From Diphasiastrum complanatum (lineage: Eukaryota > Streptophyta > Lycopodiopsida > Lycopodiales > Lycopodiaceae), in contig CM055106.1 in NCBI GenBank assembly GCA_029204225.1, positions 12,699,193-12,763,192 on the forward strand: 64,000 nucleotides of DNA, read 5' to 3'. Of this stretch, positions 44,038 through 55,121 are shown in pieces; the stretch's first letter is position 1; every line of letters begins with the position of its first letter. Below the pieces are notes generated by a model that did no database searches, was not told the origin of the DNA, and saw nothing but the letters and a program-made list of their open reading frames with translations. Both the position numbers and the translations under genes were made by a program.

Positions 44038-45740
44038 TCTATAGATCCATTTGCACTCAAGTGGTTGATCTTTGTGGAGAATTGGTTCTCCCTTGCATTC
44101 TTGAACTTGACAAAGACATCATACACTTCATCCTTGCTCTTTAGTAGATAGATCCAACAAAATCTACTAAAATCATCAATGAATGTTACATACATCTTAG
44201 CTCCACTATTGCTAATTGTAGTAAATCCATGAATATCTGAATGTACAAGTTGAAAAGGCTTTGTAGATCTAGAAATAGATCTAGTATAAGGTAGTCTATG
44301 TGACTTAGACAAAGCACAAGACTCACAAACATGCTTGTCATTACTTAAGGAACTTGGAAGACCAATCACAACCTTCTTCCTTGCCATTACCTCCAATGAC
44401 TTGAAGTTGAGGTGTCCCATCCTTTTGTGCCAAACCTCTTCAATAGAAATTTGCTCCCTTGCAACACATCCAACTTGGTTAGCAATAACACAAGCATCAA
44501 GTTTGAACAACTTCCCTTGTCTTTTACCTTTTCCAATCAAGACATCCTTTCTTTTGATCAAACAAGCATCTCCATCAAACTCCACCTTGAGGCCCTTACT
44601 TAGCATTTGACTCACACTAAGCAAATTCTTGGTAATAGATGGAATAAGCAAGACATCCTCCAAATGAACATTCCTATTTGTAGAGAGAGAAATAGGAATT
44701 GTGCCAATCCCTTTGATTGCACACTCACCATCATTGGCCGTGTAGATCACCCTCTTGTCATCTCCATATGCCAACAAAGAAGTGAAGTACTCTTTGTAAA
44801 AGGTCATGTGTAAACTTGCTCCACTATCAATCCACCAAGGATCTAGATCTCCATCATTAGCAAGCATACATGAAGACATCACAAAAGCATCATCATTTGC
44901 ATCTTGCACATCCAAACCATCCTCATCAAGAGTAAGATTACCTTGCTTGTCTCCTTGATCTCTCTTCTTCTTGTAGCACTCAGTTGAAAAGTGTCCTTTG
45001 ATGCCACAATAGAAGCATTTGATCTTTGATCTATCCTTCTTTTTGCCACTTGAAGAAGCATCCACTTGATCTTGCCCTTTAGACCACTTGCTTTTGGTTT
45101 TGCCCTTGAATTTTCCCTTTGTGAACATAGCATCCTCTTGAAGTGTCGATGTAGATCCACATGTTGCTTGAAGCCTATATTCCTCATTGATCAAGATCTC
45201 TTGAAGATCCATCAAACTTGGCAAAGTCTTTTGAATAGCAATACTTTGAACAATGTTAGCTTGAGCATCCAACAAGCCATTAAGAATCACTTGAATAAGC
45301 TCTCCTTCCTTAATGCTTTCATTTATGCAAGCTAACTCATCATTCAATGCTTTCATTCTCAAAACAAAAGTACTTGGACTTTCTTCATTCTTTTGCAAAC
45401 AAGAAAAGATTTGCCTTCTTAGAGTCAACACTCTAGAAGTAGACTTGGATTCATAAAGCTTTTTCAATGAATTCCAAGCTTCCAAAGATGATGTGCACTT
45501 ACCAACTTCCTTGAGAAGTTCATTGGTAACATTCATCTTTATCATGTGTAGAGCCTTCTTGGCCCTCTTGTCATACCTCAATTGATCTTGTTGTGTTGCT
45601 GGTCTCTCCTCCAAACCTACAACAATATCCAAAACATCATTCATCTCAAGAAGTGACTCCATCCTCACTTTCCATAATGAATAGTTACTTGAGGTAAGCC
45701 TATCATTGGCTTCCAACATGACTCCAATTGAGGTTGCCAT
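44034..45740 (-). pseudogene. Copia family A gag, protease and integrase N-terminus, minus strand
   Basis: One long frame of 568 codons from an ATG at 45740. Gag begins MATSIGVMLEANDRLTSSNY, and the knuckle CFYCGIKGHFSTEC is intact. Protease reads WWIDSGASLHMTFYKEY (intact). GAG-pre-integrase is VWHKRMGHLNFKSLEVMARK with CESCALSKSHRLPY, then integrase HSDIHGF and FIDDFSRFCWIYLL. It breaks after NQFSTKI and joins directly to the start of RT (the HLSANGSID end is RT sequence in the wrong frame), so the rest of the integrase and the linker, several hundred codons, are deleted. The upstream leader resembles that of the plus-strand copy at 25830-25866. No 5' LTR was found. Confidence 0.92.
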
Positions 45741-46777
45741 GTAGCAATGACTTGATCTTCTCTTTCAACCTGTTTCAATGCACAAAGCACTCCTTTGAGC
45801 AACAACAAATGCTTTCAAAAGAAATCACCAAGATTTGAAACTATCTCACAAATTCTCTTCTAGCACTTATCCAAGCAAATCAACACATAGAATCATGGAA
45901 TCTTGATCAACCTATGATCTATCCTTTTTGACAGTTGCAGTTCTAGTCTGACAATTTTGTAAAAATCCGGTTTTTTGTATGCTAGGGTGTGGTCATGTCA
46001 CCCCAAGTTAATTCTATTCCATGGCATGTGTATTGTAAGACCATGAGGAAGTTGTAATGTGGAAAGTTTAACGACTTTTAGAGATTCTAAAGGATCCAAA
46101 TAGTTGCTTTAAATTTGCAACCTTTAGAATAGGATAATTTAGTCTAAAAGGTTAAACTTGTGCATATTCTACTCTTTGGTCTTGGAAAATGCACAATGTG
46201 CAATATGATCGTACAATTTGGTTCAAGCTCTAAAATTGCACCAAAGAGGTGCACATTTTGTAATAGTCATTCAACAATTAGAAAGCAATCCTCGCCCATG
46301 TACATATGCACATACTTTTCAGTAATTTTTTTTTTTTACAATTTTGGTTACTGAATCCATGTGTCTTAATTGCAGTTTTGTGTGTTTTTTTTTTGTGTTT
46401 TCTAACTATGCAAATTTAAAATGATCATGATCCTCTTACGAAATGATGTTTATTCTAATAGTGCATAGTCTCGTAGCTGAATTTGGATGCTAGACTTATG
46501 AGAATTTGGATGATGTTGCAACATATTGATTGTTACAATAACATCTCAAATTAGTTTCTTTCTCTCATCTCATGAACCTTAAAGTCTATGCAACTAATTT
46601 GAAGATTCCAATGTTATATGTTTCTTGAGATGTCATAATTGTAGGTAATGAATGTAATTTTTATAAGCGATACACTAAATTTATATATAGGAATATAAAA
46701 TTAGAATTGAAATATTAAAACGAGTGTATTTAAATATGTGGTCAATGTGGAACCAAATTTCATTTCCATGTTCTATC

Positions 46778-46779
<2 letters not shown>
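45741..46779. other. Copia A leader remnant, then AT-rich DNA without genes
   Basis: The first 200 or so bases parallel the family A untranslated leader. After about 45960 nothing is recognised. Confidence 0.5.

Positions 46780-46865
<86 letters not shown>
46780..46865. repeat. Microsatellite (AG)n, about 85 bp
   Basis: A pure AG dinucleotide run. Arg-Glu and Ser-Leu frames on the two strands are artefacts. Confidence 0.97.
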
Positions 46866-46868
<3 letters not shown>

Positions 46869-46892
46869 TAAAAAAAGTCCAATTGTTTTGCC

Positions 46893-47110
46893 AAAGTCCA
46901 AAATTAATTGATACTGTGTTATTATAATTTTAAGTTCAGATGTTAAGATTAATAGCTTGAAGTCATTGAAGACTTGGTCATCGTCAAGGACTTCCACAAA
47001 ACTTGCATTAAGAACAAGTCTGCAAATTTACATTGATTTTGAGAGTCTACAGAAATGAACTATGTTCGAGACAGCGCATTCTCTCTCCGGAATGTGTTCT
47101 CTCTCTACCT
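46893..47110 (+). mobile_element. Copia family B LTR fragment, plus orientation
   Basis: Words such as AGTTCAGATGTTAAG, GAAGTCATTGAAGACTTGG and AGAACAAGTCTGC follow the order seen in the plus-strand LTR near 55360-55460 and in the inverse of 40440-40560. Only the middle of the LTR is present. Confidence 0.7.
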
Positions 47111-47129
47111 TCTCACCTTGCATTATGTC

Positions 47130-47245
47130 ATGGAAGGCTTGTGGGCCTCGGGCCTTCCTTGCAGGTCGGGGCCTTGCCCTCAAACTTCCGCCCCCGGGCA
47201 AGGGCCCTCCCTACACGGAAGGCCCTTGGACGGGGCCTTCCACAA
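47130..47245. other. GC-rich block with hairpin
   Basis: GGGGCCTTGCCC (47168-47179) pairs with GGGCAAGGGCCC (47196-47207) across a 16-base loop. The surrounding 115 bases are strikingly GC-rich against AT-rich flanks. Short plus-strand frames here carry no recognisable domain. Confidence 0.6.
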
Positions 47246-47259
47246 TACTGAATGCCTCC

Positions 47260-50200
47260 ATCTTAGGCTTTCATATGACTTTATCTCTTCTACATGGCTT
47301 TTCTTACGAAGCTATTTTGGAGGTAGGATTATGATATCTTTGAGTTCAAGTGTGGACTTGTGGATGTTGCCAACCTTTCAAAACGTAGATGAAGCAAACT
47401 TTGTTGGATGTAGATTGAGAATATATTCTTTTTACCCTATGTGAGTTTTGTCCATTGTTAAATCATCGTTGGTTGTTGTTGTTGTTGTTGTTTTAGACAT
47501 AATGTGCAAGTTCCAATTTGATTACATTTCCATGTCATTTCCATATAAAACACAAGGTTTTTATTATGATATAGAAGATGTCAAGTATTCGAATGCAACA
47601 CTATCGACCACAACTATCGACCTCCGTTGGAACCAAAGGGTGCCTCTGTCCATAAAACTTTCCATGTTTTGGTCCCAGAGGGTGCATCTGCCAATATAAC
47701 TCCATGTTTTGGACCAAGCATTGGGTTCATTCCTAAATACTAACATACTTATAGGCCAGATTTGGTTACCACATCACCACTAATTATATTCTAATGACAA
47801 AGGCACTTCGCCAAATATGACTTTTTGGTTTTATTAAATTCAAATTTGATATTTGGCACTACAAAGCTAAGGCATATGGTGTTTGTTAATGTTTGAGCAA
47901 TCTTTTGTGCATATCAAATTTGATTTTGAAAAGGTCATTATTTTTCTCTAAAGAATTTTAGCTATTGGAAAAACTATGGAGTCCCAAAAAAATTATCACA
48001 AAACCTAAAAACTCAAGATTGTTAAGTTGTGTGAGTTGAGTTGAATGAGGGAAATTCTTGCTGCATTGATACATGCTCCAACCTTTGCCTTGTGACATCT
48101 TGGAGCCTTGCAGTGCTCCTTACTTCGGCTTGGCCAATTACTCTACATACAAGGTATATTCACACATAACAAGGTGTTATGAAAGACTACATCTTGGAAG
48201 GTATATTTGCTCATAAGGTGATATGAAAGACTACATATTAAAGCCTTATGCTCCCTACTTTGGCTTGGTCTATTTCTTCACATAAAAGGGTGTAATTCAC
48301 ACATGACAAGGTGATATGAACTATTTTGACCACCTTTGTCATGCCCATTGAAAATTGAAATTTAAAAAAAATTGCAATTTAAAAGGGTTAAAAAAAATGC
48401 ATTTTTCAACTCAATATGCATCTTGGTTTTCAAAGGGGAATTGAAGAAACTTTGGATGCCAAGCTAACAAATTGCGCCTACCCTTGGATAGCTAATTCAC
48501 TAAAATGAGACGGGTTAAGAGAATATGCACAATAGCTTTTACCGCTAGCTAACCGAATATTCATGATAGCTTTACTGCTATTGTTGGAAAGCTAACCGAT
48601 GGCACTTTTACTGCTATCGTTGCAAAAGTAAGATGTCATTAGTTGTGAATGAAGTTACCCAAAAGAAATATCAAGATTTTAGGCGTGTGGATTGGATTTT
48701 AAAAAGCTGGGAGAAAACTTTCAAATTTCAAATGTTTTGTTGGGCATTTGAGTGTGGGTGGAAACAACCTGCCCAGGGGTAGAAGACAGGAGTAGTAGTG
48801 CTGCAGTTTTTCAAGGAGGTTCGGTTGTTGAGGTCAACAACAAAACGTTGGTTGTAACTTGTAAGTCCAGGCCCCTCACCTACTACTCTCCCTGGACCCT
48901 ACCCCCCGAGGCCCAAGGGGGGTTGCTGTGTGTCGTAGACTCCTGACCTTTTCCCCGGGCTAAGGGCAGCCGGCGCCTGAGCCGTGATCTGGACGCAGCC
49001 CTCCAACCACTCCAAAGCTATGCACGAACATCGCAGCAGCATGCACGCAATGCTCTCAAGCAATCCGCCCAACTCCCTCCCTCGCCTTCGTCTTCGCCTT
49101 GATGGGCAGCCGGCTCACTGTCGCTTCCTTGCGCCATAGTCTCCTCGACCTTGACCGCCATCACCCACCCAATGCCCATGCATTGCTTCCCTCCCCGCTT
49201 TCAGATTCGCCTCCTACGGATCTTTGCTGCTTCCGATCGCATCATGGTTTCGTCACAATCTGAGAACGATTCCCGGTCTAGTTGAGACTTCACAATGAAA
49301 ACGTAATCATCGAAGATTCAATCGGCAATTCGTCATATGTAGCCAGCGATTTTTCGAGTCTTTTGTCACCCTTTTGAGAATTCACATTGAAACAGTTATG
49401 ACACTGAAATTATATGAAGATGCAGTCGGCAATTCGGCATTCCGTTTCCCAATTCCTGAGTTGAGGTAAGCTATCAAATATTCTACTGCTCATGCAGCAG
49501 CTTGCAATTTCAAAGTTGAGACAGAAAGTATTTCTTGACTCTCAGTGACGAGTCTAGTTCAGTGATGAACAGGTTCGGCAAGGCGTTTACAAAGGATCTT
49601 GGGCGTTGCACCCACGTGGCCCAATAGGCGCTATTTGGTCTTCACCTAACCCCGGCGGAAAGAACGTTTCTGCCCCTTGTCTCTGGTGTTCCTTGATCAG
49701 CTTATGTTTCGAGTTTGACGTTCCTTGCTCTCATATGCCTGCGACTTCCAAGACACATATGGCGCTTTGTATAACATGCAATGATTGTAGTGCAAGAGAA
49801 TGCACATAGCTGGCTATTTCTGTTTTTATTCCTGATTCCGATAGGCCATTCTGGTTAATATTCGCTGCGGCATCGTGCTGCTAATTAGTTTTTGACATCT
49901 GCTACTAAACTCAAGTGCGTGGCCGGTTTTCATGACGACAATTTGACAAGCTTGCTGAGATAACTTCAGATTATTCCAGATACGCACCAATGTGGTTAGT
50001 GCATTCTGTGAAACTTCAATCTATCCGTGTAGGAAAAGGTGGAGGATCATGGTTCATTTCAGCCGATTTACAAATGTCCGAACTCTGTTCTTTCGCTGAA
50101 TGGAATGCGGCGCATGGGCAATAGGCAAGGCTTATGAGTGTAGCAAGCAAATATTCACATCGTTTGAGATATTGAACATGCATTTGCCCTAGAGCACGAA

Positions 50201-50761
50201 ACTTTCTGTGTGCATGCTGTGCTAAGATAAGCAGTGTATTTGAAACTTTTTGTGGTTTTGAAACTTTCTAACTGATACTGGTTGGCAAGTCCGCGGATTG
50301 TGTGCTGCTAAATTTGTGACCACAGAACGACATTTGTGCTCATTCGAAGACGTTTTGAGAAATTTTACGCAAAGTGATAACTTCAGCAAGATTCTTTATC
50401 CAAAGCTAGGACTGATTTTAAGAACTGGCTACGCACAAGTTCGCATCTTCTAGCGACTTAGAAAAATAACCAAAAACAGATGGTGAGCATTTAGACCTTC
50501 AATTTCCTAATACAGCAACTTTTATTGATAAGTGCTCTAGTCGCTGTGACTACAGATTATTGCATTCTTATGAAATACTGAGGAACGTGAGTGGATTGTC
50601 CTTAGTCTAGCTGAAATAAATGCTTGCGGTTCTCGAGATTCTCCAAAAACTGTGGTGGCTTGGAGCTTATCAATAACGCATTTCATGGAAGTTCTCGTAC
50701 AATTGTTATGATGTAGCACATTTTAACAGTCTTTTGGGAGCTGTGGGCTATAGTTGCCAAT
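47260..50761. other. Intergenic and probable PLATZ upstream region
   Basis: No gene was recognised. (GTT)n lies near 47470-47490. A C-rich patch lies at 48865-48985 and a GC-richer stretch with CCTCC words at 48990-49260. The last kilobase or so before 50762 may include the leader of the PLATZ gene. An in-frame TAG at 50714 separates it from the coding frame. Confidence 0.45.
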
Positions 50762-51016
50762 ATGTTGAACGTGAGCGAACGGTTATGTGGACAGGTTATG
50801 CAGGCTATACCCGCATTGAACATGCTGAATCATGAGGAATACAAACTCGGTCCTCCCTGGTTAAAACCTTTGTTGATGACGAGCTTCTTCGAGCCTTGTG
50901 ACACGCATGGAGGGTCGGCTAGCAAAAGCGAGTGCAACTTTTTCTGCCTGCATTGCGCAGGGAAATCCTTATGCTCACTCTGCACAGCGAGTCATAAAGA
51001 TCACCATGTTGTCCAG
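50762..51016 (+). CDS. PLATZ: PLATZ transcription factor, exon 1
   Basis: First coding exon (85 codons) of a plant AT-rich sequence and zinc-binding (PLATZ) protein. These are plant-specific zinc-dependent DNA-binding proteins that bind A/T-rich DNA and act in the nucleus, often as repressors. Residues 1-30 are a variable N-terminus. GPPWLKPLL (about 30-38) is the family's opening phrase. Zinc ligands follow in [14 protein letters not shown] and [13 protein letters not shown], a B-box-like pattern. The start at 50762 is the first in-frame ATG after a TAG at 50714; Met13 and Met21 are alternatives. The donor is GTCCAG|GTAAAA and the phase is 0. The joined gene (255 + 216 + 327 bases) encodes 265 residues, a normal length. 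Confidence 0.92.
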
Positions 51017-51190
51017 GTAAAATTTCATCGCAAGCTTGTATTTCAATCAATATCTAGAAAGGGCTCATGATTCAAGTTGATTTTGATCAGCTTGTCGTTA
51101 GTCGATTTTGTAATGTGGTATTTGAGTTGCAAAAGAGGCCTTTTTTGGCAGTTTCCTGACATCCGATATGATACATTTCCGTAATGGCAG

Positions 51191-51406
51191 ATTAGAAGAT
51201 CTTCTTACCATGATGTGATCAGAGTGTCGGAAATACAGAGAGTGCTTGATACAACTGGAGTCCAGACGTACATAATAAATAGTGCAAGGGTTGTTTTTCT
51301 AAATGAGAGACCTCAGCCGCGGCTTGCAAAGGGCGTGACAAATACATGTGAAATTTGTGAAAGAAGTCTTTTGGATACTTTCCGCTTCTGCTCCCTCGGT
51401 TGCAAG
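51191..51406 (+). CDS. PLATZ: PLATZ transcription factor, exon 2
   Basis: Seventy-two codons beginning [20 protein letters not shown], the most conserved PLATZ block, then [20 protein letters not shown] and [20 protein letters not shown], with the second zinc-binding Cys group. The acceptor is AATGGCAG|ATTAGA. The exon ends CSLGCK at AAG|GTCATG, a GT donor with an unusual CATG continuation. That placement is supported because exon 3 restores the family sequence in phase 0. Confidence 0.92.
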
Positions 51407-51658
51407 GTCATGAGCATTTCTCACTGTCACTTCTTGATATATGAACACTGTAAAGCCAAGCTACGCATGAAGATAATTAAGGAGCTTTAGATTGTACACA
51501 AAAGATTTAAGCCGATTGTTAGTGATTAATTAACGATGATTAGGCAATGATGCTATCGATACAGAATAAATGTTTTGCAACTTTGTGACTTTTGATCAAG
51601 TTATGATGTATGTTTCATCTCTGTTGAGCAATGGAGTAAACCTCGTTTCGGATTACAG

Positions 51659-51985
51659 CTGCAAGGAATCACGAGGAGCCATGACACGAGCTTCGTTTTG
51701 AACAATGTACATCATCCTTTTGAGTACGACGAAGCTCATTCTCAGAGAAAAGGAAGGTCTAACAAGAAACAATCTCAAGGTTTCATCAACGAAAGAGCAA
51801 GCGAAGAAGCATCTCCGGAGGAATCCATATCCATCCTAAAGATGGATGCAGATTCAGAGGTAACTCAATCGCTCACGGCTCGTTTTCTACAGTTGCTGTC
51901 ACCTAATACTCCTCCTCAAATGCTTGTCGTCAGAAGTGCCAAAAGGAGAAAGGGTATTCCACACAGGGCACCACTGGGAACTTAA
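51659..51985 (+). CDS. PLATZ: PLATZ transcription factor, exon 3
   Basis: The last 108 codons plus TAA. It starts LQGITRSHDTSFVLNN, which joins CSLGCK as expected for the end of the PLATZ core. A Ser/Glu/Lys-rich tail follows, and the exon ends AKRRKGIPHRAPLGT, a basic C-terminal signature (RRKGIPHRAP) found in many PLATZ proteins. The acceptor is GGATTACAG|CTGCAA. No frame damage is seen, so the gene is probably functional. Confidence 0.92.
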   Translation: MQGITRSHDTSFVLNNVHHPFEYDEAHSQRKGRSNKKQSQGFINERASEEASPEESISILKMDADSEVTQSLTARFLQLLSPNTPPQMLVVRSAKRRKGIPHRAPLGT

Positions 51986-53259
51986 ACAACCTCTCATAAA
52001 ATTAGTCTTGGCAGCTGTAGCGTGACTAGAGTTTCCAGTGTTCGATTCAAAATGCAGGTCAAGGAATGAAAAAGGTTTTTTCAAAGGATGTCTTCCTGCA
52101 GCTACCATTGACTTCTGGATCAAACTTCCACGATTGAGAAATATCTGGCAGTTACATGTTGTACATAAGGCATGCAATTAAAGGACAAGGTAAGATAAAT
52201 AAAGTCACTTGTTCAAAAGTGATGGCGTTTCTTCAGCAGCAACAATCCGCAACAGTTTGCGATGGTAGAGTTTAGTTTAAAGTATCTCTTGACATATTAC
52301 TTTACACTGTCGACAGATGACAAGTGAGTTTACTTTATTGTAAAAGCATCAACCAACTCTGCTAGAGCCTAGAATTCTAGTCATGCTAGCAGTTTCTTTC
52401 AATGTTCACGGTCTTTTGAGCGGTTCATGAATCGTGAGTTGACACGTTATTCATCAGAAACCAAGTCTTGTTTCATAGCAATAAAAAGACATTTACATTT
52501 ATGGTTTGGATTTGACACCTAAAAGTCAAGGTGTGGACCCTGCGTGGTCTATTATAATAAAGATATATAGATGTGAACATCCTTCGGTTGCTTTTTATGA
52601 CTAGTTTCCAAATTCTATGAACGTGTAATTGACTTTTGCCCACGAGTGAATCACTGGGAATAAGGAGATTTGGATTATTACACAGCTAAAAGCCATCAAT
52701 ATATTAGACTAATTTTGCAAAATCCAATCATATAAACATGATAAGAATCTGCTACATCACCAGTGATTAGAGAGCGTAACAGCTCAATTGAAATTGCTTA
52801 TAAAATAACCTTGTCAAGGGTGATTTCAATCACCCTGTCACCCCAAAAACACAGGCAAATCAACCCACCAGACGTGTCCAGCTGCGCATGCTGGCCTGAA
52901 TCCAGATATTTTCAAACATGCGTCACATAAGTCCATCCCATACAATATCGAATCTCGATCCTCATGAATTTTGGTCTTGTCCTCTTTTTGTGATTGAGAC
53001 TCGAGAGCTGACAATTTCAACTTTGCTTCTACCATCAATTTTGACTTTGCCTTAATCTCGAGGAATCTGTTGCTACTTTTGTCGGGTTTGTGCTTGATAA
53101 AGTCCCTAGGCTTACCTAAAAAGATCGTAGATATACATTAGTTTTTTCTGTAGTTTTTTAATTTTTCTCACGTGGTTATACAAAGCAACATGAGTTGAAA
53201 TTTGGCATCTCCTGTTGCCTCTATTCAATTCTGTCGTGACTCTTTGATAAGTTCAATGC
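51986..53259. other. 3' flank of PLATZ gene, no further gene seen
   Basis: The first part is presumably 3' UTR. Short frames only. The minus-strand 66-codon frame at 52838-53038 has no recognisable domain. Confidence 0.5.
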
Positions 53260-54600
53260 CGTGTCATTTCGAAAGATTGGAGTTCTCACTTATTGGCAAC
53301 TGATTTTCTATAGAGCTAATCGTCTGCTGGGTTTGATATATGTAAGAAACATATATTGGGAATTCTTTGCTGGGTTTGATGTGTAATTTGAGAAACATAT
53401 TGGGAATTCTTTGCTGGGTTTGATATGTGTACTTTGAGAAACATAATGGGGATGGATATGTTGAGCTTTCTAGTGGGTAAAATGGCATTATATGTGTAAT
53501 TTGAGAAACATAATGGGAATGAATGAGCTTTCTAATGGATGGCGTTAGTTGGTGGGTTTGATATGTGTAATTTGAGAAACATAATGGGAATGGATTTTAT
53601 GTATTATGGCCATTTTGCCCGGTTCGGCTTTCCAAAAAAAATTAGCCTCACCTATTTTTTTGGAAATCCTTACCGGGCAGAATGGCTTGTGCCCGGCTCA
53701 TTCCATTGCGTAATGGAGTCTTTGACATTTCCACATGCCATTTACAAAGCATAATCAGCAGTATGGGTTTTTTTGGACCAATGAGAAACTGCCACGTGGC
53801 AGTCTTACGCGCACAATCTGACGCGAACTGACGCGCATTTGGAATGTGCTTCAAAATTTTGAAATTTTTGTAAAGAAATCCAGTGACATTTTATGCTTTT
53901 TAAAAAGCCCAAAAATTGGGCATAATCAGCACAAAGAATCCATTACGTTGAGCTTTCTAGTGGGTAAAACGACATTAGTTGGTGGGTTTGGTATGTGTGG
54001 CATATGTGAAATGACAATTTCAATCTATTGGGAATGGATCTTCTTGAGGGACCACTCTTCAAATTTGACATTTGGTGTCTCCTTTGTTCATTTTTTAGAC
54101 AACTTTTTCGTAAGTTCAATGACCATCACATCTATGAAATTGGAGTTCAGTACTATGGGGTATGGATTTTCTATTGAGCTTTCTAGCGGGTAAAATGGCA
54201 TTAGTTGGTGGGTTTGCTATGTGTGGCATATGTGAAATTAGAAGTTCAATGTATTGGGGAATGAATTTTCTTGGGGGACCACTCTTCAAATTTGGCATTT
54301 AGTGTCACCTTTGTTTAATTTTGAGATGACTCTTTCTTAAGTTCAATGCCCATCACATCTGTGAAATTGAAGTTCATTATTATGGAGTATAAATTTTCTA
54401 GCCAAACCAATGTTGAAATTTGCCATTTAGTGTCTCCTTTGTTCAATTTTGAGATGACTATTTGGTAACTTCAGCATCCCATCCAATCTATGTTATGGGG
54501 AATGGATTTTCTAGCCTGGCCACTATTGAAATTCGACATTGATGTCACCTTTGTTCAATTTTTGACCGATTTCTTTGAAATTATCATGTACCAAAAATTG
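53260..54600. repeat. Tandem repeats with TTTGAGAAACATAATGGG and GAGCTTTCTAGTGGGTAAAA motifs
   Basis: Between 53325 and 53600 a unit of about 50-60 bases (GGGTTTGATATGTGTAATTT, GAGAAACATA) repeats four or five times imperfectly. From about 53950 a longer unit repeats at a spacing of about 226 (GAGCTTTCTAGTGGGTAAAA near 53950 and near 54176), with a more decayed continuation to about 54560. The two repeat types share words, so they are probably one family. Confidence 0.75.
53617..53679. other. Hairpin with about 25-bp arms inside the repeat region
   Basis: TGCCCGGTTCGGCTTTCC, followed by A8, pairs with the complement of a T7 run and GGAAATCCTTACCGGGCA. The ends are perfect and the middle is imperfect, with a loop of about 13 bases. 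It interrupts the tandem repeat, so it may be the core of a small inserted element. A 10-bp palindrome GCCACGTGGC lies downstream at 53791-53800. Confidence 0.65.
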
Positions 54601-55121
54601 GACTTTAACGAGTTGGGGCGTGGATTTTCTAGTGACCTTCCCACTGGATAAGATGATAATTTTTGGTAATGTCAATGCCCCTCATGTCTTCAAAATTGGG
54701 GTCCTCATGCTACGATATCATTGATTTATATACATTTTCATGGAGCTTATCTCAAAGAATGTTTTTCTATCAAAAGTAAGAACTTAAAATGAATCTGTGT
54801 ACACTAGTTCTAGGCTTTTGAAGATGCATTGTTATGGTTCTAGTGTTTTTTATTTTTTGGTATGTCATGTACTTACACATTCTTCTTCACTATTGTGTAT
54901 TATGCTAAGTCTTTCAAGGTTTAAAACAGCTTAGCTAGTTAACTCCATGGACCAAAAAATCCTCCATCCAAAGGGTTAGATTGGTATCTATTTTGTAATA
55001 TGACCATAAGAAAACTCTACTTCGGTACAATAGGCTAGGACAATCTATAAGACCTAATAAATTTGGATACATCAAAGCTCATCCTAAAAAATATGGTTAA
55101 AATGTGAGTAAGAGTATTTTA
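54600..55121. other. AT-rich, no gene seen
   Basis: Non-coding sequence up to the LTR of the next Copia element. Confidence 0.5.

Noticed and set aside
44335-45335. Plus-strand frames of 60-90 codons opposite the Copia A polyprotein
   Set aside because: Antisense shadows of the well-supported minus-strand gag-protease-integrase frame.
46724-46997. Arg-Glu and Ser-Leu repeat frames
   Set aside because: Artefacts of the (AG)n microsatellite.
47033-47444. Three overlapping plus-strand frames of 72-129 codons
   Set aside because: They lie in an LTR scrap and a GC-rich hairpin block. No protein family is recognised.
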